Assembly (NCBI GenBank): GCA_047629975.1
Contig: JBLHUT010000024.1
Coordinates: 1-20,320, forward strand
DNA length: 20,320 nt
Reading direction: 5' to 3'
From: JBLHUT01 sp047629975
Lineage (GTDB): Bacteria > Pseudomonadota > Alphaproteobacteria > Rhodobacterales > Rhodobacteraceae
Part shown: positions 15,330-20,320 of the stretch, in pieces
Layout: every line of letters begins with the position of its first letter
Position numbering within the stretch: position 1 is the first letter of the stretch
Made by a program: the position numbers and the translations under genes
The notes under the pieces: model-generated
What the model saw: only the letters and a program-made list of their open reading frames with translations
What the model was told of the DNA's origin: nothing
Databases searched by the model: none

Positions 15330-15832
15330 ATGACCAATCTTTACTGGTTGAGTAGAAATCAGATGGCGCGGCCTCTACTGTATTTCTCCAAAGGGCAGTG
15401 GCGTGCCGTACATTGATGACCGACGCGCACCAAGCAGCATAATTTCTCTCAATCACAATGGGTTGCGATGACATTGCGCGCCCAAGGAAGATGACCGGAA
15501 AAGACGTCCTACAATCGCTGAAAACTGCTCCTTTCGGCAGCAAGCCGCGCCTGCCGGTCAACGGAAGTGACATGGGCGTGTTCGCACGAATGATGAGGGC
15601 TCGCACTGACGAAGACCTGATAGATATGGGGAAATCGCCCCGCATCCTCGGGCAAAACTCACGCGGCAAGGTTATCAAGGACAATCGGTGCCGCCACACA
15701 CGACGCAGCGCCATCGAAATCATGTTCGACTGTCTGAAAAACCGGCGTCGCGTGGTAACCGGCGGTGGTCGATAGCCAAAGGCATTCGTGTTTGCCATCG
15801 CTCTCGCAACGACCGTGATATTCTGGCAATGA
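15330..15832 (+). pseudogene. Second, unrelated IS5-group transposase remnant
   Basis: This is the decayed remnant of a different IS5-group transposase. The ATG at 15330 begins MTNLYWLSRNQMARPL, the usual N-terminus of this group. A frame change then gives DDRRAPSSIISLNHNGLR, corresponding to the DDRRVLSGIIFVNRNGLRW block. GSDMGVFARMM follows in a third frame. The catalytic core between this and the C-terminal part is largely deleted. The frame resumes with RRSAIEIMFDCLKNRRRVVT, a TAG, and PKAFVFAIALATTVIFW to the stop at 15832. Multiple frameshifts, stops and a large internal deletion make it inactive. I could not find its terminal repeats. It ends 69 nt before the stop of the convergent isomerase gene. 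The comparison with intact members is from memory. Confidence 0.8.
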
Positions 15833-15901
15833 TCCCTGAGCGTGGTGCTCGGATGGCAAGCGACACCGCCACTTGTCTCCCGCCCGGATCACAACCTGCC
15901 G

Positions 15902-16765
15902 TCAGGCAAAAACGCGCTTGAAGTAGTCGACCGATTGCCTGAAACCCGCTTCGAAGTCGCCGTTACCGGAGTGGAATACGCTCTCGAACGAAACAACCCC
16001 GTCATAGTGATCCGCCCGCAAAGCATCGGCAATTGGCGCAAAGAACGGTGCAAGCTGCCCCTCTCCCATCCGCCGCACCTCGAGCGTTGCACGAGGCGTG
16101 TCCACCTGCACGTCCTTGATATGGATATGGCCAAGATAGCCGTCTTTGACCGCATCATAGCCCTCCGGATAGGCCTGCTCGTGACACCAGCAGTTGTTTG
16201 CCGGATCCCACAGAACCTTGAGGGCATCCTTGGCGTCAAGCTCGTCGATCAACCTGCGGGCCGTGAAGTTGGAGTTTACCATCGTTCCATTGCCCGTCTC
16301 GACAACAAGCGTGACACCTTCGGAGCGTGCCAGCGCCACCGCAGGCGCGATCATGGGCGCCATCGTATCCCACGCACCATGCGCCACGTTCCAGATTTCG
16401 GCCCCGTTGTGGCCCCACAATATCTGTTCCTTTTTCTGGGTCATTATCCGCACCAAAGGAGAGCCGACCACATGCGCCATGTCGATCACCCGCTTCAACG
16501 CATCCATATGCTTGCGGTGCAGCGCATCACCGGGGCGGTTTTCCTGCGTCATGCCCGCAAAGACATGCCGCGACAGACACGAAACCGGCTTTCCCCGTCC
16601 GCGCAAAAGCGCGTCAATCTCGGCAATTTCGGCCGCTGAATGATCCCCAACTTCGGTATCACCAACAAATTGAAGCTCGGCATACTCCAATCCGAATGCG
16701 TCCATAACATCGACAGCGTGGTGTAAATCGCGACTTATTCCGTCACAAATTACTCCCAACTTCAT
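15902..16765 (-). CDS. Sugar phosphate isomerase/epimerase family TIM-barrel protein
   Basis: This 287-residue protein belongs to the AP-endonuclease-2-like TIM-barrel superfamily, which includes xylose isomerase-like, hydroxypyruvate isomerase and tagatose epimerase enzymes. Likely divalent-metal ligands at strand ends are Glu156 (VVETGNG), Asp187 (LWDPANN), His213/His215 (GHIHIKD) and Glu261 (VSFESVF). An opening like MKLGVICDGIS and the LVRIMTQKK segment are common in this family. The Cys192-Trp-Cys-His stretch next to the metal site is unusual. The ATG overlaps the upstream dehydrogenase stop by 4 nt, so the two form an operon, probably acting on successive hydroxy- or keto-acid intermediates. 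The exact substrate cannot be inferred. The C-terminus is intact despite the neighbouring IS debris. Confidence 0.82.
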   Translation of the reverse strand: MKLGVICDGISRDLHHAVDVMDAFGLEYAELQFVGDTEVGDHSAAEIAEIDALLRGRGKPVSCLSRHVFAGMTQENRPGDALHRKHMDALKRVIDMAHVVGSPLVRIMTQKKEQILWGHNGAEIWNVAHGAWDTMAPMIAPAVALARSEGVTLVVETGNGTMVNSNFTARRLIDELDAKDALKVLWDPANNCWCHEQAYPEGYDAVKDGYLGHIHIKDVQVDTPRATLEVRRMGEGQLAPFFAPIADALRADHYDGVVSFESVFHSGNGDFEAGFRQSVDYFKRVFA

Positions 16766-17664
16766 GATTTTGGCACACGGTGAAGCTCTGCGCCGATGAT
16801 CTCTTCGATGACACGGGTACAGACCCAGTTATCGCCGTCAGGATATCTGGTACGGCCCGCGTGAAAAATCTGCATCGCTGATCCGGCAGTGTGAAGTGGC
16901 ACACCCAGCTCTTCGCCCAGCCCCATCGAGATCGTCAAATCCTTGTGCATCGTGTTGATGTGACTTCCCGTGCCCTCGAACTGCCGGTCGATGATTTTTT
17001 CCAGCGCATTGTTCACCACACCGCAGCCCGCAGACGAGGTCGAAAAGACATCCAGCAGCACTTGTCCCGAAACACCCGCCTTTGCCGCCAGAGCCGCGGC
17101 CTCAAATGTCGCCGAAAACTGCGCGCCGATCAGCGATTGCAGGCAGGCCTTTACGGTCTGCCCGTCCCCCGGTTTGGTGCCAACACGGTGGATATTGGCC
17201 GAAACGGCCTCCATCACCGGGGCAAAGCGATCAAGAACAGCGTCCGGCGCTGCCGCCATCATCGTAAGTGTACCCGCTTGCGCCCCCGGATAGCCCCCCG
17301 ATACCGGCGTATCGATCAGATGAATTCCCGAGCCGGCCATTGCCTCTCCGATCTCGCGCGCCTCGCGTGGTTTCACGGTGGCACTCAAGATCACGGCCCC
17401 CCCTCGTGGCATGTGCGAGACCAGACCCTCGGGACCAAGGATCACCGATTTGGCCTCGTCGCCGGTCATGACCATGACAAACACCGCCTGCGACGCCTTG
17501 CCGACTGCAGCGGGCGTCGCCGCAGCCGATCCGCCCATCGCCACAAAAGCCTGCATCCGCGCCGGTTTCAGATCGATCCCTGTGACCTGAAACCCGTTCT
17601 TGAGCAGGTTTGCGGCCAGCCCGCTGCCCATATCTCCGATGCCGATAACGCCCACATTGCGCAT
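16762..17664 (-). CDS. NAD-binding beta-hydroxyacid dehydrogenase (3-hydroxyisobutyrate dehydrogenase family)
   Basis: This 300-residue cytosolic enzyme oxidises a beta-hydroxyacid. The Rossmann motif GIGDMGSG (8-15) is followed by Asp31 at the end of the second strand (TGIDLKP), favouring NAD over NADP. The substrate-binding DTPVSGG is at 119-125 and the catalytic Lys173 in GDGQTVKACLQ. The Asn usual four residues after the lysine is replaced by Gln, as I recall for L-threonate dehydrogenase-like members, so the substrate is probably not simple 3-hydroxyisobutyrate. A GGGGAGG Shine-Dalgarno sequence 8 nt upstream supports the ATG at 17664. It is followed by the isomerase with a 4-nt overlap. 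The sulfatase lies upstream on the same strand, separated by 253 nt with a terminator-like hairpin, so this pair may have its own promoter. Confidence 0.87.
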   Translation of the reverse strand: MRNVGVIGIGDMGSGLAANLLKNGFQVTGIDLKPARMQAFVAMGGSAAATPAAVGKASQAVFVMVMTGDEAKSVILGPEGLVSHMPRGGAVILSATVKPREAREIGEAMAGSGIHLIDTPVSGGYPGAQAGTLTMMAAAPDAVLDRFAPVMEAVSANIHRVGTKPGDGQTVKACLQSLIGAQFSATFEAAALAAKAGVSGQVLLDVFSTSSAGCGVVNNALEKIIDRQFEGTGSHINTMHKDLTISMGLGEELGVPLHTAGSAMQIFHAGRTRYPDGDNWVCTRVIEEIIGAELHRVPKS

Positions 17665-17710
17665 TCCAAACGCCTCCCCTGTCGGCAGGCCGCTTCGCGC
17701 CTGCGCAATT

Positions 17711-17737
17711 CAAACAAGGCTCTCCGTACAGAGAGCC
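17711..17737 (-). terminator. Probable intrinsic terminator between sulfatase and dehydrogenase genes
   Basis: On the minus strand GGCTCTC and GAGAGCC form a 7-bp perfect stem around a 6-nt loop, followed directly by TTGTTTG. It lies about 180 nt after the sulfatase stop and 54 nt before the dehydrogenase start. It could end sulfatase transcription, or act as an attenuator if the genes are cotranscribed. The rest of the 253-nt gap shows no convincing gene. Confidence 0.6.
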
Positions 17738-17917
17738 GCCTTTACAGGGATTTCACACGTCAGCTCGACGTCGGGCGGGTCCAGAAGACACCCCGCTGCC
17801 CGGTTACGCCCATGAACGCTAGCATTGGTCTTTTCTATCTTGCAAGAGACTTGAAAGGGGCAGGCTGCGGCGGTGGCCCTCGCACCCCGCGTATCCGCCA
17901 AACCAAAAGCGATGGCC

Positions 17918-19579
17918 TTACTCCTGCTTGTCGCCCTCTGGTGGTGTATAATGCTGACGGACCTTGCCGCGATACTTCACTGTCCACTCGGCAGGCACCT
18001 CGGTGCCATCAACAAGAAACGGCAGAATGCCCTTTTTCGCAGAGCTGCCCCGCATTGCGAAAATATCGTCATCAGACCGCGTTACCCGCTGTGCACAGCG
18101 GCGCCCCCACTGCGCAAGGTCGTCGTACATCAGCCGGATCCGATCGCCGTGCAGCCCCCCCTTGGCCAGATCCTGAAACTCGTCAGGGTCGTTCTGGCAA
18201 TCGAACAGCATCGGGCGAAATCCGCCTTCGGCGTGGATCAACTTCCAACGGCCATCGAAAACCATGAACAAACGGGCGTCCGAAGGGGCCACTCCAAGAG
18301 CCGCACACATGGGCGTCGCGGAATAATCATATTCGCTGATCACAAAGTTGCGCCAATCCGGCGTCTCGCCGCGCAGCCACGGCAAAAGCGACCGCCCCTC
18401 GACGATATGGGTGGGCACCACGCCGCCGGCCGCCTCGATAAAGGTCGCACTCAGGTCGATGGCTTCGACCAAGGCATCACAGGTCGTGCCCCGTGTCACG
18501 TCTGCGTCCCTGCGAGGATCATAGATGATCAACGGCACCTTGACCGAAGCTTCATGGAACAGGTCTTTTTCGCCCAGCCAATGATCCCCCAGATAATCGC
18601 CATGATCCGAGGTCAGCACAATCATTGTGTCTTCAAGCCGGCCAGTCGACTCCAGCTCGGCCAACAACACACCCAGTTGGTCATCGCATTGCCTGATCAG
18701 CCCCATATAGGCCGGTATCACCTTTTCGCGCACTTTTTCCTGCTGAAAGGCCGCAGCAATCCGGTTGCCCATAAAGGCCCCGTAAACAGGATGCGGGTCT
18801 TCCCGCTCCACCGGATCGCGCCGCGCCGGAAGCACATGTTCGGGGCCGTACATATCATGGTAAGGTGCCGGCACGATATAGGGCCAATGCGGCTTGATAA
18901 AGCTGACATGCGCCAGCCAGTCTCCCTCTGCCTGCGCCAGAAACCGGATCGCCTCGCGGGTCAACCACGGTGTTTCGCTGTCTTGCTCACGGATGTTGGC
19001 CGGTTTGTCGGCGTTCATGAACATCCAGCCGGAGGCAACATTGCCGCTCTCGTCCACGCCTGCATTGGCATAATCAGCCCAAGGGTTCTCACCGTCATAT
19101 CCTTGCGCGTTCAGGTATGCGTTATAGGGCGACCGCTTGGCATCATAAAAACCGTCCGGGCCCTGCCCCCACAACCCGTCATCGCGAATCCACGCATCGA
19201 ACCCGCATTCCGACTGGCGCGCCCCGATGAGCGTATCGGCTGCCAGACCCAGCCGCTCCATTCCCTCGACATCCACTTTCATGTGGGTCTTGCCGATCAA
19301 CCACGACTGCATGCCCAGCTTGCGCAGATGGTCGCCCAGAGTCACCTCGCCCACCCGCAACGGAAACCCGTTCCACTGCGCCCCGTGGGACGAGGCATAG
19401 CGACCGGTATAAAACGACATCCGGCTGGCCCCGCACACCGGCGATTGGACGTGACATTGCGTAAACCGCACGCCCATTTCTGCAACACGGTCGAAATTCG
19501 GTGTCTCCAGATGCGGGTGGCCGGCGCATCCCAGAAAATCGAACCGCAATTGGTCGTACATGACAAACAGGATATTCAT
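17918..19579 (-). CDS. Type I sulfatase / phosphonate monoester hydrolase-like enzyme
   Basis: This 553-residue alkaline-phosphatase-superfamily hydrolase would cleave a sulfate ester or phosphonate/phosphate ester. The N-terminus NILFVMYDQLRFDFLGC carries the metal aspartate (Asp9). The formylglycine motif is Cys49-Gly-Ala-Ser-Arg53 in SPVCGASRMSFYTGR, with Ala in place of the more common Pro. Further active-site blocks are IGKTHMK and LTSDHGDYLGDHWLGEKDLFHE, the metal Asp/His pair. No signal peptide is visible, so it probably acts in the cytoplasm on an imported small ester. Activation needs a formylglycine-generating enzyme, not seen here. GGAGG lies 4 nt before the ATG. It is divergent from a CoA-transferase and upstream of a dehydrogenase and isomerase, suggesting desulfation as the first step of a catabolic route. 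The substrate is unknown. Confidence 0.88.
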   Translation of the reverse strand: MNILFVMYDQLRFDFLGCAGHPHLETPNFDRVAEMGVRFTQCHVQSPVCGASRMSFYTGRYASSHGAQWNGFPLRVGEVTLGDHLRKLGMQSWLIGKTHMKVDVEGMERLGLAADTLIGARQSECGFDAWIRDDGLWGQGPDGFYDAKRSPYNAYLNAQGYDGENPWADYANAGVDESGNVASGWMFMNADKPANIREQDSETPWLTREAIRFLAQAEGDWLAHVSFIKPHWPYIVPAPYHDMYGPEHVLPARRDPVEREDPHPVYGAFMGNRIAAAFQQEKVREKVIPAYMGLIRQCDDQLGVLLAELESTGRLEDTMIVLTSDHGDYLGDHWLGEKDLFHEASVKVPLIIYDPRRDADVTRGTTCDALVEAIDLSATFIEAAGGVVPTHIVEGRSLLPWLRGETPDWRNFVISEYDYSATPMCAALGVAPSDARLFMVFDGRWKLIHAEGGFRPMLFDCQNDPDEFQDLAKGGLHGDRIRLMYDDLAQWGRRCAQRVTRSDDDIFAMRGSSAKKGILPFLVDGTEVPAEWTVKYRGKVRQHYTPPEGDKQE

Positions 19580-19696
19580 GTGTCCTCCAGACAGGGCCTG
19601 GTGCGCCCCTTGGAGTTACAAAAGCACACCTGCGGCTTGGACAATAGCGGTTTGGTGCTCTAGCGCGCCTGTTCCTCCTCTGGCCTGAAAGGGCAC

Positions 19697-19721
19697 GGCA
19701 GGTATCACACCGGCACCTGCC
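19697..19721. promoter_or_regulatory. Operator-like inverted repeat in sulfatase/CoA-transferase divergent region
   Basis: GGCAGGT and ACCTGCC, perfect 7-nt inverted arms with an 11-nt spacer (centre to centre 18 nt), lie midway in the 220-nt gap between the two divergent starts. The spacing suits a dimeric helix-turn-helix regulator controlling both genes. On the plus strand a weak promoter follows (TTGCAC at 19736, 16 nt, TACACC at 19758). No regulator gene is visible in the window. Confidence 0.4.
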
Positions 19722-19799
19722 CGCTGTCCTTTGCTTTGCACCGGGCTGCCATTTTGCTACACCTCGCCCCGAACATGCCGCCACTCAAGGAGCGCACAC

Positions 19800-20320
19800 A
19801 TGCCCGGACCGCTAAACGGCATCAGGATTGTCGACCTTACGACCATGATCTCGGGCCCTCTGGCCACGATGATCATGGCGGATCAGGGTGCAGATGTGAT
19901 CAAGATCGAGCATCCCGATGGCGGCGATCACAGCCGCCACGTAGCCGACCGGCGGGGCGGTTTTGCGGCCTCGTTTCTCAACAACAACCGTAACAAACGC
20001 TCGGTTACACTGAACCTGAAAGATCCGCGCGGGGTCGAGGCCGTGTTGAAGCTGTGCGCGGGTGCCGATGTGTTTGTGCAGAATTTCCGCCCCGGCGTGG
20101 CCGAGCGTATCGGTCTGGGAGAGGACGCCGTGCGCGCCGCAAAATCCGATATCGTCTACGCCTCGATCGCGGGCTTCGGTTTCGACGGCGATATGGCCCG
20201 CAAACCCGTCTATGACCCGCTTATTCAGGCGCTGTCGGGGCTTGCCAGTGTGCAGGGCGGCGCCGATCAGGCCCGACCACGGCTGATCAGAACGATCCTT
20301 CCCGACAAGGTAACCGCGAT
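19800..20320 (+). CDS. CaiB/BaiF family III CoA-transferase (3' end outside window)
   Basis: These are the first 173 codons of a family III CoA-transferase, which moves CoA between carboxylic acids in the cytoplasm. The start is typical: GPLNGIRIVDLTTMISGPLATMIMADQGADVIKIE, then FLNNNRNKRSVTLNLKDPRG, VFVQNFRPGVAERIGLG and ASIAGFGFDG. Asp169 in ILPDKVTA matches the catalytic aspartate that forms the acyl-anhydride in formyl-CoA transferase. The AAGGAG Shine-Dalgarno sequence lies 7 nt before the ATG. The frame is still open at the right edge. It is divergent from the sulfatase and may share the inverted repeat between them, suggesting that a CoA-activated acid belongs to the same pathway. The substrate is not predictable. 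Confidence 0.92.
   Translation, partial: MPGPLNGIRIVDLTTMISGPLATMIMADQGADVIKIEHPDGGDHSRHVADRRGGFAASFLNNNRNKRSVTLNLKDPRGVEAVLKLCAGADVFVQNFRPGVAERIGLGEDAVRAAKSDIVYASIAGFGFDGDMARKPVYDPLIQALSGLASVQGGADQARPRLIRTILPDKVTA

Noticed and set aside
15271..15798. Minus-strand frame of 175 codons over the second transposase remnant
   Set aside because: The plus strand gives recognisable transposase pieces (MTNLYWL, GVFARMM, ALATTVIFW) in shifting frames, so the minus frame is incidental.
17710..17901. 63-codon minus-strand frame in the sulfatase-dehydrogenase gap
   Set aside because: No Shine-Dalgarno sequence or domain, and it overlaps the terminator-like hairpin.
17873..19663. Plus-strand frame of 596 codons opposite the sulfatase
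   Set aside because: Shadow of the sulfatase gene: the sulfatase strand holds the formylglycine motif and metal-site blocks; the plus-strand product shows no family features.
1..20320. Possibility of CRISPR arrays, phage genes, toxin-antitoxin pairs, tRNA or rRNA genes
   Set aside because: Reading both strands showed no regularly spaced repeats, phage structural genes, cloverleaf-like segments or small paired toxin genes that could be supported.

Overview
The window looks like a chromosomal stretch from a GC-rich alphaproteobacterium, most likely a marine Rhodobacteraceae (Roseobacter-type) species. The reasons are the putrescine transporter/amine-oxidase gene set, the nickel superoxide dismutase with its dedicated protease, the high-GC coding sequence and the style of the decayed IS5-family transposases. 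This assignment comes from family knowledge and reading the sequence, not from a search.

Layout. (1) Bases 1-1962, plus strand: the 3' part of a ferredoxin reductase-type flavoprotein, rsmD (16S rRNA methyltransferase), and a small zinc-ribbon protein overlapping rsmD. (2) Bases 1959-10361: a polyamine locus. On the minus strand lie potF-potG-potH-potI and a FAD amine oxidase. potG, potH, potI and the oxidase are chained by 4-nt ATGA/GTGA overlaps, and a GC-rich hairpin separates potF from potG. Divergently, on the plus strand, are a class III aminotransferase and a second FAD amine oxidase. Together they would import putrescine or a related amine and deaminate it. No gamma-glutamylputrescine synthetase is visible. 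(3) Bases 10358-11174, minus strand: sodN (Ni-SOD) with sodX (maturation protease). (4) Bases 11334-13909, minus strand: modA-modB-modC molybdate importer, tightly packed. (5) Bases 14050-15832: a graveyard of two different broken IS5-type transposase genes separated by an AT-richer stretch. (6) Bases 15902-20320: a catabolic-looking group. A TIM-barrel isomerase and a beta-hydroxyacid dehydrogenase form one minus-strand unit, a type I sulfatase lies upstream on the same strand, and a CoA-transferase (cut by the window end) is divergent. Its substrate is unknown.

Most of the window is recognisable metabolism. I do not see a defence system, CRISPR array, prophage or tRNA/rRNA gene. The points most worth following are the uncharacterised sulfatase/dehydrogenase/isomerase/CoA-transferase group, the two-oxidase polyamine locus with its potF/potG hairpin and probable TTG start for potG, and a perfect palindrome at the scar inside a dead transposase.
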